This document shows positions 44,508-54,546 of a stretch of 64,000 bases of DNA, piece by piece. The translations under genes were made by a program, and so were the position numbers. This stretch comes from Eubacterium nodatum ATCC 33099 (GTDB taxonomy: Bacteria > Bacillota > Clostridia > Peptostreptococcales > Anaerovoracaceae): contig AZKM01000008.1 of the NCBI GenBank assembly GCA_000510425.1, forward strand, positions 151,512-215,511, read 5' to 3'. The notes below the pieces were generated by a model that worked only from the letters and a program-made list of their open reading frames with translations, ran no database searches and was not told the DNA's origin. Each line of letters opens with the position of its first letter. The first letter of the stretch is position 1.

Positions 44508-45698
44508 TCAATCATTCCCAAGCTCACCCAATATTTTCTCAGCCTCCTTTTCCACTTCTACAGCCTTTTCAAAGGCATCGAAAAGATCTGTACCCACTGC
44601 TACCATTCCGTGGTGAGCCATGATTGCTCCCTCTGAATCATCCAAAGCATCTGCAACATTATTCGCAAGCTGCCTGCTCCCCGCCGGTGCATAGTCCGAG
44701 ACATTTATTTTTCCGTCCGGAAATCCCTTTTCAGCCGCAGCAAATACACAGGCATACTTTGAGTGGGTATGAATTATCGCATTGACATCCTTCCTCCGTC
44801 GATAGATTTCTGTATGCAACACGCTCTCAGATGTTGCTTTTACACCCTCCGAAGATTCCCTTGTCATAAGGCTTCTATCCGTCAGAATATTTACAAGTAC
44901 CATATCCTCTGCACGAAGTTTATCATAACTTATTCCCGACGGAGTACATAGCATAAGGTCTCCGCACACTCTGACAGACAGATTCCCCCATGTCCCTTGA
45001 ACCAAACTTTTTTTCTGTAATTTCAACCCCAACTCAACTAAGTTATTCCGTTCCTGAATAAAATTCTCCTCAATAAAGCATCCATAGCTCTGCCTTTTCG
45101 AAGTTTTCTCATTCATATGCTCTGAGGATTTATGACTTATCTGCCTTGAAACTCCATCTTTCATTTTCTCCGAAGTTTCACGATTTTCCCATTGGTTTAA
45201 AGCTGCCCTCTTATGAGATGATAAAAACTTATTTTCAATACTCTGTTCTCTCTCATACAAAGATTCCATTTTAGAGTATGAATTTAAATATTTTTCACGC
45301 ATAAATTTACAATTTGAAGAAGAAATCGCCTTTGTTCCTCCGATGACATCAGCCCTTAATTCCACCTCAACCGCCTTTTTTAAAACTTCTGCACAGATTT
45401 CTGCTTCACCGAAATTTCTGCCTCGAACTAAAGCAAATTTTCTGCTTTTATCTTTATTTCTTTCAACGCAAAAAACTGCACCAACTACCTCCGGTGCAGA
45501 TTGTATTTTCAGTACTTGTAATTTCATTTCCGAAGTTGTCACGGAAAGAATCTCTACCGGGCTTCCTACAATTTGAGCCACATCATCTAAAGATGCCTCC
45601 AGCTTCTGACCCCTTTCAACAAATGTGTCAATGTATTCGTTCTCTACCACAAGTACACAATTATTTCCTTTTGCATTATCTAAAAAACCTGTACCCAT
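44508..45698 (-). CDS. Class II aldolase/adducin protein with degenerate N-terminal half
   Basis: A 396-residue protein. The C-terminal 190 residues are a complete class II aldolase domain: GTWGNLSVRVCGDLMLCTPSG, zinc ligands in IIHTHSKYACVFA and AHHGMVAVG, and the acid in SESVLHTEIYRR. Relatives include L-fuculose-phosphate aldolase. The N-terminal 130 residues (LDDVAQIVGSPV, then FALVRGRNFGEAEICAEVLKKAV) resemble the rear half of a second aldolase domain without metal ligands, joined by a charged Ser/Lys linker. The substrate is unknown. No kinase or isomerase gene of a fucose or rhamnose pathway is nearby. Ribosome site weak. Confidence 0.8.
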   Translation of the reverse strand: MGTGFLDNAKGNNCVLVVENEYIDTFVERGQKLEASLDDVAQIVGSPVEILSVTTSEMKLQVLKIQSAPEVVGAVFCVERNKDKSRKFALVRGRNFGEAEICAEVLKKAVEVELRADVIGGTKAISSSNCKFMREKYLNSYSKMESLYEREQSIENKFLSSHKRAALNQWENRETSEKMKDGVSRQISHKSSEHMNEKTSKRQSYGCFIEENFIQERNNLVELGLKLQKKSLVQGTWGNLSVRVCGDLMLCTPSGISYDKLRAEDMVLVNILTDRSLMTRESSEGVKATSESVLHTEIYRRRKDVNAIIHTHSKYACVFAAAEKGFPDGKINVSDYAPAGSRQLANNVADALDDSEGAIMAHHGMVAVGTDLFDAFEKAVEVEKEAEKILGELGND

Positions 45699-45747
45699 AG
45701 TAAACTCTGCTTTACTTCAATAAAAACTATAATGTTAATTCACAGTT

Positions 45748-46296
45748 TTACATCTCAAAGAGCGGAGTAACATACTCTCTAAACTCTCTCTTCATTTTTC
45801 TCGCATTCATAGGTTCTTCGGCAATCAGGTAGTGATTGATCAGACCATAATATAGCCCCATTATAACCACAGTTTTGCGTTCTTTCTTCTCCGGCAAATC
45901 ATCCTCAAGATTGTTATAAACAAACTCTTCGATTTTGCGTAGTACCAATCTTTGATTACTGTTTATTATATTGATTGAAATCATCTTAGTTGCCAGTATA
46001 GGACTTTCGGCACTATCTTCTATTATTTTTCCGAAAACATCTACAATCAATTCATTCCCCTCACTTCTGGAGGTTTCAGCAAAATCCAAAATACTATTTA
46101 TTTCCTCATTCATCAATGCCAAAAGCAGCTCGCTGATGCTACTGAAATAATTAAAAATCGTGGTTCTGCACATATCTGCTCTCTCAGCAACATCATTGAA
46201 AGTTACATGTTTCAGTCCCTTTTCTTCAAACAGCTCCCCTGCAGCTTTGAGAATCAACATTCTACTCCTTGCGCGTTTTCCTCTTCCTTCAGGCAT
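45748..46296 (-). CDS. TetR-family transcriptional regulator
   Basis: A 182-residue regulator. The N-terminal helix-turn-helix (ILKAAGELFEEKGLKHVTFN, then CRTTIFNYFSSISELLLAL) is typical for TetR/AcrR. The C-terminal ligand domain is not recognisable. The ATG has AAGGAAGG. It precedes the aldolase gene by 49 bases in the same direction and could control it; no operator was found. Confidence 0.9.
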   Translation of the reverse strand: MPEGRGKRARSRMLILKAAGELFEEKGLKHVTFNDVAERADMCRTTIFNYFSSISELLLALMNEEINSILDFAETSRSEGNELIVDVFGKIIEDSAESPILATKMISINIINSNQRLVLRKIEEFVYNNLEDDLPEKKERKTVVIMGLYYGLINHYLIAEEPMNARKMKREFREYVTPLFEM

Positions 46297-46419
46297 AAAG
46301 TTTCCTTCCTTTCATCCCTTCTCAAAGTATTTTTTAATACACCAAATTTTGTCACACTTTCTAGTCTTTTTATAAATCCGCCAAGTCCTACATGCTTTTA
46401 TAGGCTCCGGCGTACAAAA

Positions 46420-47754
46420 TCATTTTATTACAACTTTGATAAACTTTTTCTTACCTTTTTGTACAAGAATCTCACCTGCCTCAAATAAATCTTCGGTAAT
46501 CTTCGCTCTAGGGTCAGTTACCTTCTCTCCATTGACCGACAATCCTCCCTGTTCAACAGTCCTTCTTGCATCCCCGTTAGACGATGCAAGTCCAAGTTCC
46601 TTGAGTAAATTTAAAACGCCTTTCCCTTCTCCTGCAAAATCACTCACTGCAAATTCCTTTGTAGGAATGTTTTCTCTGGAAGAACCACCGGCAAAGGCAG
46701 CTCTTGCACCCTCTTGTGCCTTTACAGCCTCTTCTTCTCCGTGAACCAGCTTTGTAACTTCAAATGCCAGAATTTCCTTTGCTTTGTTAATCTCAGCACC
46801 TTCGAGAGAAGATAAAGAATACACCTCCTCCATAGGCAAGAAAGTAAGCATTCTCAGGCATTTTTCAACATCCTTATCTCCGACATTTCGCCAGTACTGA
46901 TAAAATTCAAAAGGAGAGGTTCTCTCAGGTGAAAGCCAAAGTGCTCCTTTTGCAGTTTTACCCATCTTGTTTCCTTCACTATTTGTAAGAAGAGCAAAAG
47001 TCATACCGTAGACTTCTTTTCCATACATCTTTCTTGTTAATTCAACTCCTCCGATGATATTTGACCACTGATCATTTCCACCGAACTGCATTTTAACATC
47101 AAAGTCTCTCGCCATTACGCTGAAGTCATACGACTGCATAAGCATATAATTGAATTCAAAGAATGAAAGACCCGTATCCCTTGCCATACGCTGTTTGAAT
47201 GCTTCAGCTCTGAGCATCTGATTGACATTGAAATGAGTTCCTACGGTACGAACAAATTCAATGTAGTTAAGAGGACGAAGCCATTCTGCATTGTTAACGC
47301 TGATTGCTTTGCCCGGTTCAGGGATTTTATTTGCTCTGCCCGGCTCGAAAACGCCTTTATTTCCTTCATACTTCCACTCTTCATCAAATTCCAGGAATCT
47401 GTCAAAAAGTTTCTTAAACTTACGGCAGTTTTCATCTATGACATCAACATTCATCAGCTTTCGCATATCGGTTCTTCCTGATGGATCTCCAACCATGCCT
47501 GTTCCGCCGCCAAGCAAAACCACAGGCGTGTGACCGTACTTCTGCATATACATCATTATGATTACCTGCATAAAATGCCCAACATGCAGACAATCCGCCG
47601 TAGGGTCAAAGCCTATATAAAACTTTATTTTTTCCTCAGAAAGTAACTTTCGCACCTTTTCTTCATCGGTGGTCTGTTCAATAAAACCACGCTCTTTTAG
47701 AACATCAAAAACATTATCATGTTTACTGACATTATCAGGGATGAAATTTTTCAT
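46420..47754 (-). CDS. tyrS: Tyrosyl-tRNA synthetase
   Basis: A 444-residue class I synthetase of the TyrZ-like, longer kind. The HIGH motif appears as HVGHFMQV, and the KMSKS motif as KMGKTAKGALW. YDFSVMARDFDVKMQFGGNDQW is the tyrosine-recognition part. A C-terminal S4 RNA-binding domain ends the protein (EILVQKGKKKFIKVV). ATG 47754 has AGAGGAG eight bases ahead. There is no T-box GGTGGNACCGCG element in the 180 bases upstream. Confidence 0.96.
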   Translation of the reverse strand: MKNFIPDNVSKHDNVFDVLKERGFIEQTTDEEKVRKLLSEEKIKFYIGFDPTADCLHVGHFMQVIIMMYMQKYGHTPVVLLGGGTGMVGDPSGRTDMRKLMNVDVIDENCRKFKKLFDRFLEFDEEWKYEGNKGVFEPGRANKIPEPGKAISVNNAEWLRPLNYIEFVRTVGTHFNVNQMLRAEAFKQRMARDTGLSFFEFNYMLMQSYDFSVMARDFDVKMQFGGNDQWSNIIGGVELTRKMYGKEVYGMTFALLTNSEGNKMGKTAKGALWLSPERTSPFEFYQYWRNVGDKDVEKCLRMLTFLPMEEVYSLSSLEGAEINKAKEILAFEVTKLVHGEEEAVKAQEGARAAFAGGSSRENIPTKEFAVSDFAGEGKGVLNLLKELGLASSNGDARRTVEQGGLSVNGEKVTDPRAKITEDLFEAGEILVQKGKKKFIKVVIK

Positions 47755-47931
47755 CAATATAACTCCTCTTCAAATTCCAACTTGACTATCTCTTGAATCT
47801 TTTTGTAAAAGCACTTTGTAGAATCAGGTTTTCCAATTGTTTTTTCGTAAAATTTATCGACCTTGCAATTTTCGTATTTTCATTCCGAAAAATCTGCGAG
47901 TCTTTTTTCATTCTATCATTATTTATGAAAA

Positions 47932-48561
47932 CTATTTTGTTCCGTACAGTCTATCGCCTGCATCGCCAAGACCCGGAACGATATAGGCATTTTCATTCAG
48001 GCAGTCATCCTTTGCTGCAATGAAAATATCAATATCGGGATGAGCTTTCTGAAGTGCTTCAATGCCCTCGGGAGAAGCAATCAAACACATGAAAGTGATG
48101 TTTTTCACCCCGTATTCTTTCAACATCTGAATGGCTGCAATAGCACTTCCACCTGTGGCAAGCATAGGATCAACCACAAAGCTCTGCCTTTTTTCTATAT
48201 CTGTAGGAAGTTTACAATAATATTCAACGGGTTTATGTGTCTCCGGATCACGATAAAGACCAATATGCCCCACCTTTGCATTTGGGACAAGTTTAAGCAT
48301 TCCGTCAACAAAACCAAGTCCTGCTCTCAAAATAGGAATAATCGCCAGATCTTCACCCTTGAGCATATTAACCTTCGCCTTACAGATTGGAGTTTCAATC
48401 TCAACCTCCTCCAAAGGAAGATTCCTTGTTGCTTCAAATCCCATTAAAAGGGCAACCTCTGTTGCCAATTCACGAAATTCTTTTACGCTTGTCTCCTTTT
48501 TTCTCATGAGAGAAACCTTATGCTGAATTAACGGATGATCAAATACAAATATTTTTCCCAT
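47932..48561 (-). CDS. upp: Uracil phosphoribosyltransferase
   Basis: A 209-residue salvage enzyme that makes UMP from uracil and PRPP. The PRPP loop is [16 protein letters not shown], and the uracil-binding end reads [13 protein letters not shown]. The N-terminus [14 protein letters not shown] is highly conserved. The ATG follows GGGAGC. It lies 92 bases after rpiB in the same direction; pyrimidine control signals were not recognised. Confidence 0.97.
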   Translation of the reverse strand: MGKIFVFDHPLIQHKVSLMRKKETSVKEFRELATEVALLMGFEATRNLPLEEVEIETPICKAKVNMLKGEDLAIIPILRAGLGFVDGMLKLVPNAKVGHIGLYRDPETHKPVEYYCKLPTDIEKRQSFVVDPMLATGGSAIAAIQMLKEYGVKNITFMCLIASPEGIEALQKAHPDIDIFIAAKDDCLNENAYIVPGLGDAGDRLYGTK

Positions 48562-48653
48562 TTTTCTGCTCCCATTTCATATCTTAGTTATCAAATTTTT
48601 ATTTACTCCATACATTCTTACATACTGCGAATTATTTACTTATGTGCTGAAAA

Positions 48654-49085
48654 TCAAATGGAATCCAGCATATCCACTCTTCTGCTGTGCCTGCCGCCTT
48701 CAAACTCGGTATCAAGCCACGCATCGGTAATTCTTATTGCATCTTCCACACTCGTAATTCTGCCACCCATAGCAAGCATATTGGCATTATTGTGTTTACG
48801 AGAAAGCTCTGCCATCTCAACTGAAGTACACAGTCCACACCTAATACCCCGTATCCTGTTTGCGGCGATGGAAATTCCTATTCCTGTACCGCAAATCACA
48901 ATACCTCTATCTGCCTTTCCGCTTGCCACAGCCTGAGCACAAGCCTTTCCAAACTCAGGATAATCCACAGATTCTTCTGAATCTGTCCCAAGATCTGCAA
49001 TCTTAATCCCTCGCTCAATTAAATGCTCTCTTATCCTCTGTTTTAGGGCAAAGCCCCCATGATCACCGGCTATTGCTACAATCAT
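48654..49085 (-). CDS. rpiB: Ribose-5-phosphate isomerase B
   Basis: A 143-residue RpiB/LacAB isomerase that interconverts ribose-5-phosphate and ribulose-5-phosphate. AIAGDHGGFALKQ opens the protein, and VICGTGIGISIAANRIRGIR contains the catalytic cysteine loop. ATG 49085 overlaps the end of the Sua5 gene by 23 bases and has GAGGTG seven bases ahead; the GTG six bases earlier is less likely. Confidence 0.95.
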   Translation of the reverse strand: MIVAIAGDHGGFALKQRIREHLIERGIKIADLGTDSEESVDYPEFGKACAQAVASGKADRGIVICGTGIGISIAANRIRGIRCGLCTSVEMAELSRKHNNANMLAMGGRITSVEDAIRITDAWLDTEFEGGRHSRRVDMLDSI

Positions 49086-50091
49086 CGTCACTCACCTCTA
49101 CTTTTCTGACATTAAAACCCGCCGATTTAAGCATCCTGTTCATCACAGAAAATCCAATGCCTTTTTCCGGCAATGCTGCTGCTAATATAATATCATATCC
49201 GTCTTTGTCTGCCTGTCTCAGCTGAGCGAAAAAATCATGTGCCGCCATTTCTTCATTTCCCTCATAGGAAATTATACAAACCTGTTGACCCAAACTTTCT
49301 CTCTCTCTTTTCTCAAGATCCATTGCATCCAAAACTTCATTCTGCTCTCCCTGAAAAATAATCATTTCTGCTGAAGGAGCGTAGTGTTTATACTTCATTC
49401 CGGGAGCTTTCGGATGGAAATCCCACTCTTCTCTTGGATCTTTGTTTAAGGTTTTATCCATTACAACTTGTTTTTTTAGCGCCCATTGAATGTTCTCCCT
49501 TGTAAAAAATCCCGGTCGTAAAATCATAGGATTTTCTTCAGTTAAATCTATAACCGTTGATTCAATTCCTATTTCACACTGTTTACTGCATATTACGGCA
49601 TCTATACGGCCTTCCAAATCATCTATCACATGCTGATAGGTGGTCGGGCTCGGTTTTCCTGAAAGATTTGCACTGGGAGCTGCTATTATACAGCCACTTA
49701 GCTCAATCAGCTTTCTTGCCACTTCATTTGCCGGCATTCTTATGCCTACCGTTTCAAGGTTTCCTGTGGTCACATAAGGAACTTCTTCCTTTTTGGGAAC
49801 TACCATTGTCATAGGTCCCGGCCAAAATTTTTCCATAAGGATTTTCATATCCTTCGTTATATTATCGGTCGCTCTATTCATATCTGAATTTGCAGCTATA
49901 TGTACGATTGTAGGGTTGTCTGCCGGACGCCCCTTCGCCTTGTAAATTTTTCTCACTGCATCAGGATTCATGGCATCTGCCCCCAGACCATAAACCGTCT
50001 CCGTGGGAAAAGCCACAAGTCCACCTTCTGCAATTATCTTCGCTGCAATTTCAATATCTTCAATTTTATCTGTAAGTATCTTCGTTTCCAT
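49063..50091 (-). CDS. tsaC: L-threonylcarbamoyladenylate synthase, Sua5 type
   Basis: A 342-residue enzyme making threonylcarbamoyl-AMP for the t6A37 modification of tRNAs that read ANN codons. The YrdC domain shows AFPTETVYGLGADAMNP and the KGRPADNPTIVHI segment; SANLSGKPSPTT lies later. The extra C-terminal Sua5 domain (about residues 210-342) makes it the long form. Its ATG shares a base with the prfA stop (TAATG), so translation is coupled. Confidence 0.95.
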   Translation of the reverse strand: METKILTDKIEDIEIAAKIIAEGGLVAFPTETVYGLGADAMNPDAVRKIYKAKGRPADNPTIVHIAANSDMNRATDNITKDMKILMEKFWPGPMTMVVPKKEEVPYVTTGNLETVGIRMPANEVARKLIELSGCIIAAPSANLSGKPSPTTYQHVIDDLEGRIDAVICSKQCEIGIESTVIDLTEENPMILRPGFFTRENIQWALKKQVVMDKTLNKDPREEWDFHPKAPGMKYKHYAPSAEMIIFQGEQNEVLDAMDLEKRERESLGQQVCIISYEGNEEMAAHDFFAQLRQADKDGYDIILAAALPEKGIGFSVMNRMLKSAGFNVRKVEVSDDDCSNSR

Positions 50092-51155
50092 TAAAAATCA
50101 TTCATCTTCTTTGCTTGATCATCGGTTGTAAGTGCATCTATGATTTCTTCGATTTCCCCATCTAAAATTGCTTCAAGTTTATATAGCGTCAGTCCGATTC
50201 TGTGATCGGTACATCTCCCCTGGGGGAAGTTGTATGTGCGAATTCTTTCACTTCTGTCCCCTGTGCCAATCTGGTCTTTTCTCTCTGCTGCAATCTTGTC
50301 CGCCTGCTCTCTCTGCATCTTGTCATAAATCCTTGCTTTGAGGACCTTCATTGCCTTTTCTCTGTTTTTAATCTGAGATTTTTCGTCCTGACATGTTACA
50401 ACAAGCCCTGTAGGAAGATGTGTCAGTCGTACAGCAGAGTCCGTAGTATTTACACACTGCCCACCATTTCCGGACGCACGGTAAACATCTACTTTTACAT
50501 CATTAGGGTCTATATGCACCTCGACATCATCAACCTCCGGCAAAACCGCAACTGTTGCGGCAGAAGTATGAATTCTTCCTGAAGTCTCTGTTTCCGGAAC
50601 CCTCTGAACTCTGTGAACACCACTTTCATACTTGAGTCTGGAATAAGCACCTTTGCCCTTTATGAGAACTTCTGCCTCCTTAATTCCTCCGATACCCGTA
50701 TCGTTTACATCCATAAGCTCCACCTTCCAATGACGGCGTTCTGCATATCTCATATACATACGCAAAAGATCCGCGCCAAAAAGTGCTGCTTCATCTCCCC
50801 CTGTTCCCGCACGAATTTCTAAAATTACATTTCGTTCATCATTAGGATCCTTAGGAATAAGGAGAACTCTTAACTCAGAAGAAATGGTTTCAATATTCTC
50901 TTCCTGCTCTGAAACCTCCAGTTTTGCCATGTCACGAAGCTCTTCGTCACTTTCATTTTCCACAAGTTCTTTAGCAAATTCAAGAGCTTCCCTTGCTTCT
51001 TTATATTCAATATATTTCTTTACAATTGGCTCCATCTCCCCCATTTCTTTCATGTGCTTCTGCCAAACACTCTGATTGGAAATTACATCGGGATCTGCAA
51101 CAATTTCTGTCAGCTCATTGTATTTATCAACTACCGCATCTAATTTTTCAAACAT
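50091..51155 (-). CDS. prfA: Peptide chain release factor 1
   Basis: A 354-residue RF1 that reads UAA and UAG. The GGQ loop is [16 protein letters not shown], the stop-codon anticodon-like region is [20 protein letters not shown], and the length is standard. ATG 51155 (MFEKLDAV) follows AAGGAGAG; the longer frame begins inside the leader. It leads prfA-sua5-rpiB, while its modifying enzyme PrmC is encoded about 9 kb away, beyond the Dlt-like operon. Confidence 0.96.
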   Translation of the reverse strand: MFEKLDAVVDKYNELTEIVADPDVISNQSVWQKHMKEMGEMEPIVKKYIEYKEAREALEFAKELVENESDEELRDMAKLEVSEQEENIETISSELRVLLIPKDPNDERNVILEIRAGTGGDEAALFGADLLRMYMRYAERRHWKVELMDVNDTGIGGIKEAEVLIKGKGAYSRLKYESGVHRVQRVPETETSGRIHTSAATVAVLPEVDDVEVHIDPNDVKVDVYRASGNGGQCVNTTDSAVRLTHLPTGLVVTCQDEKSQIKNREKAMKVLKARIYDKMQREQADKIAAERKDQIGTGDRSERIRTYNFPQGRCTDHRIGLTLYKLEAILDGEIEEIIDALTTDDQAKKMNDF

Positions 51156-51232
51156 CGATTTCTTTCTCTCCTTGCTATTCTCAACTATTGATTCTAGCAC
51201 ATTTTATTGATTATGTCACTATATATACTATA

Positions 51233-51256
51233 CAAAAAAGGAGCCTTGCGGCTCCT
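51233..51256 (-). terminator. Terminator after the C69 peptidase gene
   Basis: On the minus strand AGGAGCC pairs with GGCTCCT around GCAA, followed by T6. It separates this gene from prfA. Confidence 0.9.
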
Positions 51257-51281
51257 GAAAGATATGATATTTTTATGCTAT

Positions 51282-53153
51282 TTATTTTATGGAATCTAAT
51301 TGCTCAACCAAATCTCCCGGCACATATACAGTCTTTCCTGATTTGTAGAGTCCATAACCTGCCAAGTCATCTACATATTCACCGTTCTTGAAGATTTGTC
51401 TTGATTTCAGCTGTAACTTAAAAATTCTATTTCCTTTTCTCAGTTCAAAGAAAGGTCTACTCTGAGGTACCGCAACTTTCTTAGTATACTTAACTTTCTT
51501 GGTATACTTAACTTTCACATACTTCTTGCCCTTTTTAACCTTCTTATACTTAGTTACTTTCTTGGTGAAAGTTTTCTTCTTATAAACTTTAAGCTCTTTT
51601 AATTTAAAGTGCCCTTCCTCTGCCGCTTCCTTCAGTGTAATAGGCTTGACAAAGTCTGCCTGCTTGCTGAGAATCTTATCGTTATCGTTGCTTGTTGCGA
51701 TATATTTTAATGCTGCATTAAGTGCAATTGCATTATCAAGCTGCTCCTGTGCAGTTCTAATGCCCAGTTTCGTAACATATTTTCTGCCTGTTTTGGTGCC
51801 CTTCTTGTAAGCCTTTCTAACTTTAGCAAATTCTTTTTCCATTGCTCTCTGCTCAGCAGCTTCTTTTCCACTCCAGAAAGCCTTTGTGCCCGCACTTAGT
51901 TTTGCACGCTTTGCCTGTGCCAAGGTGGCATTATCCTTAAATATCCAATATGCACTTTTTGCATCATAAGCTGTTCCGTCTACATGGTACGCCTTGTGAG
52001 TATCTGTGATTCCGCTGAATGTCGGTACGAATACGGAATGTTCAGCATTACCCATACAAAGCCACTGTAAATTTGAAGAATCCTGAGGAAGGTCTACATA
52101 GTTCTGTATGATATGAACATCTGAAGATCTCACTGTTCCTATAGGTCTTCTTCTTGCATTTTCCGGTAAGTTCATATCATATTTTGTACCTTCGTACCTG
52201 TTCCTGAAGAGCTGCATAATTTCTAATACAGAAACCTTCTTATCAGGGGAATACAAGAACGGGTAAAAAGTTTCATCACTATAGTCTTTGTCACCCTTTA
52301 CAGTTTCATTACTTGGTGCGAGTGTTTTTACTCCAATCCAGTTTCTCATGTTCGAGTATTCATGTCTCTTCGTACCTGACACTGATTTTGCTATATGATA
52401 TTTACCGTTATCGTCTTTTACAGGATGTCCTGCTTCCTCGATTTTCTTGAATAAATCCCAGTCGCCCTTTGAGTAAATATAATCTCCGGATTTATCTGCA
52501 GGATCTACCCATTCAATCATGCACTGATTTCCGAAAACAGCAACCTTATCAGGAGGAAGTTTCATGGCACAATATGTGTGACCTCCGTAGTTCTCAAACA
52601 CCCATGCTTCTTTTTTATCCATGAAAAATAATGTGTTCCATTCTTCAGAGCCATATTTATCATGCAGTTTACAACAAAGCTTCGCTGCTTCCCTTGCGGT
52701 TTTAACCTGGCCTGCAATAATACCTGCAAGTGTGGCTTCTCTAAGGGTTCCTTTTATTGTCGGATCCGCTTTCTCATAGGCTTCGGTTACTTCCGTCGAT
52801 ACTGTTCCTACTACTGCAACTCCGTACTCATTAGTACAAGTTGCAGGATATTCTCCGTCACCGGCATCGGATGCATCCGGCACATATGAATATTTATAAG
52901 TTACAGTTGGAAGAGGATATTTGAACCCGTTTGCAGAATCTCTATAAAAACGACCTGCTTTCTTAATTCTAGGTCTTACTTTAAACATCTTGTTGTAAGC
53001 ACCTTGACCCTGATCCTCACTTCTGGCAATAATACTTGTTCCCTCTTTGCTCACATCTCTTCCCACATACATACCTGTACAAGCAAAGGCTCCTGCGGTA
53101 GTTGCAGCCAGTACAAGTGCAAGTACGGCTACAACAAGCTTCATTCTTCTCAT
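51282..53153 (-). CDS. Secreted C69-family peptidase with basic repeat and C-terminal domain
   Basis: A 623-residue exported Ntn-hydrolase of peptidase family C69 (dipeptidase type). The signal peptide ends in GAFA, directly before CTGMYVGRDVS, so signal cleavage would itself expose the catalytic Cys25. The catalytic region includes ARSEDQGQGAYNKMF, TCTNEYGVAVVGT and GSEEWNTLFFMDKKEAWVFE. Residues 530-568 form a repeat rich in Lys, Tyr and Val (YTKKVKYTKKV), and the last 60 residues look like a copper-amine-oxidase-N-type wall domain. Start ATG 53153 with GAGAGGAG. It lies between prfA and the Dlt-like operon. Confidence 0.88.
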   Translation of the reverse strand: MRRMKLVVAVLALVLAATTAGAFACTGMYVGRDVSKEGTSIIARSEDQGQGAYNKMFKVRPRIKKAGRFYRDSANGFKYPLPTVTYKYSYVPDASDAGDGEYPATCTNEYGVAVVGTVSTEVTEAYEKADPTIKGTLREATLAGIIAGQVKTAREAAKLCCKLHDKYGSEEWNTLFFMDKKEAWVFENYGGHTYCAMKLPPDKVAVFGNQCMIEWVDPADKSGDYIYSKGDWDLFKKIEEAGHPVKDDNGKYHIAKSVSGTKRHEYSNMRNWIGVKTLAPSNETVKGDKDYSDETFYPFLYSPDKKVSVLEIMQLFRNRYEGTKYDMNLPENARRRPIGTVRSSDVHIIQNYVDLPQDSSNLQWLCMGNAEHSVFVPTFSGITDTHKAYHVDGTAYDAKSAYWIFKDNATLAQAKRAKLSAGTKAFWSGKEAAEQRAMEKEFAKVRKAYKKGTKTGRKYVTKLGIRTAQEQLDNAIALNAALKYIATSNDNDKILSKQADFVKPITLKEAAEEGHFKLKELKVYKKKTFTKKVTKYKKVKKGKKYVKVKYTKKVKYTKKVAVPQSRPFFELRKGNRIFKLQLKSRQIFKNGEYVDDLAGYGLYKSGKTVYVPGDLVEQLDSIK

Positions 53154-53307
53154 TTTTAACTCCTCTCAAATCAGCATCATATCTTTTTGAATCGTTAAAA
53201 TTATAACATATATAATTTTAAGAGGCTAGTTAAAAATTTAACTTTATTGCACTTTTTGAAATACAACCCTTTCTTTGTTTATTCCATCCAATGCATTGAT
53301 GATAAAT

Positions 53308-54516
53308 TTATTTCTGCATATATTCTCTCAATCCTTTTAAGACCGATGTACTCTCCGGAAAAGTTTTAAAGAGCATATTTAATCTGGTATGTTTGCCGGG
53401 ATAATCATTATAATATTTGTAATAAGCATCAATATACTTGACGCCCCTGTTCCATTTAATTTCCTCAGTCTTCGGCAACACGGATTTTTTCAGTTTGTAT
53501 TTATCTTTTATATATTTACTTAAAAATTTTGTAAATTTTCTTGCACCGTTGGCATTCAAATGTTCTCTATCCACAAAATCTTTATTTGAAGAAATACCTA
53601 TCTCATTTCTAAGTGTTGTAAAATCTTTATATTCGCAACCGGAATCTTCTACTATCTCCTTAACTCTCAAATACCGCTGATACCGCTGTACTCCTTTCTT
53701 ATCCGTAATTTTATGGGGAAATCTGACAAATAGAATATTTTTCACACCCATTTGTTTAGAAATTTTAATAAATTCTCTTAGGTATTTTTCTGCCAACGGA
53801 TCCACGGATTCAGATTTTATGTTTATAGGAATTGAAATTTCTTTCTTTTGCGTGCGCCGACTTATCCTTGAAAAAATACCTTTCATGGATGAATACCCTC
53901 TTTTTTCCATTTTTGATAAGTCCGAACTCATATTGTCATAAAACTGTCCATGGAATTTTAAAAACGGCAAATGACGATCCAACTCATTTTCCTTACGAAA
54001 CCGAGATAAATCCTTTAGCATTTGTCTCTTATTATCAGATTCAGGCATGCTATCCCGTAAAATGCTCATTGCCAATTCAGAATATAATTTATACTTTCCT
54101 CCACTTTTATTCTTTTTCTTTCCTATTTTTCCGATGTTTTTTGAATTAGGTTTAGGCGGATTTCCATATCCTGCACCGTTTACTTCAACCACAAGAACCT
54201 TTGGCTTTTGCTTTCTAAGTATTTCTTTGAGTTCATACTTCCAAAAAGTAACCGGATTATGCGCAAATGCATAAGGATAACTCGTAACCCCGGTATTACG
54301 ATAAGCTTCATTTGCAAAATATCCGTAATATACCTCGCTTGAACCCATAACAACAACATCTAAAGTATTGGGTTTCTCCAAATAAAAACCTTTAAGCCTT
54401 AAATGATTGTGGGTTATCCTATTTGCAAAATATTCTTGAAGCGGGAAAAACAGTGCCACCAGTACTGCCACCAGTAAAATTATCCCAATTATCCTTTTTC
54501 TATATGTTCTATTCAT
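53308..54516 (-). CDS. DltD/AlgX-like SGNH-fold envelope protein
   Basis: A 402-residue protein with one N-terminal membrane anchor (residues 8-25, RIIGIILLVAVLVALFF) and an outside-facing domain. The serine block is DVVVMGSSEVYYGYFANEAY, and the closing catalytic pair is in FVDREHLNANGARKF (Asp-x-x-His). Such proteins partner MBOAT acyltransferases in teichoic-acid D-alanylation (DltD) and exopolymer acetylation (AlgX/AlgJ). The lysine-rich part near residue 130 may lie near an anionic polymer. It is the last gene of the five-gene operon, 30 bases after the MBOAT gene. Confidence 0.8.
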   Translation of the reverse strand: MNRTYRKRIIGIILLVAVLVALFFPLQEYFANRITHNHLRLKGFYLEKPNTLDVVVMGSSEVYYGYFANEAYRNTGVTSYPYAFAHNPVTFWKYELKEILRKQKPKVLVVEVNGAGYGNPPKPNSKNIGKIGKKKNKSGGKYKLYSELAMSILRDSMPESDNKRQMLKDLSRFRKENELDRHLPFLKFHGQFYDNMSSDLSKMEKRGYSSMKGIFSRISRRTQKKEISIPINIKSESVDPLAEKYLREFIKISKQMGVKNILFVRFPHKITDKKGVQRYQRYLRVKEIVEDSGCEYKDFTTLRNEIGISSNKDFVDREHLNANGARKFTKFLSKYIKDKYKLKKSVLPKTEEIKWNRGVKYIDAYYKYYNDYPGKHTRLNMLFKTFPESTSVLKGLREYMQK

Positions 54517-54546
54517 ACTTAATTACACCTAACTCTATAAACAATT

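Noticed and set aside
47755..47931. T-box leader for tyrS
   Set aside because: The conserved T-box core and a following antiterminator/terminator pair are not present.
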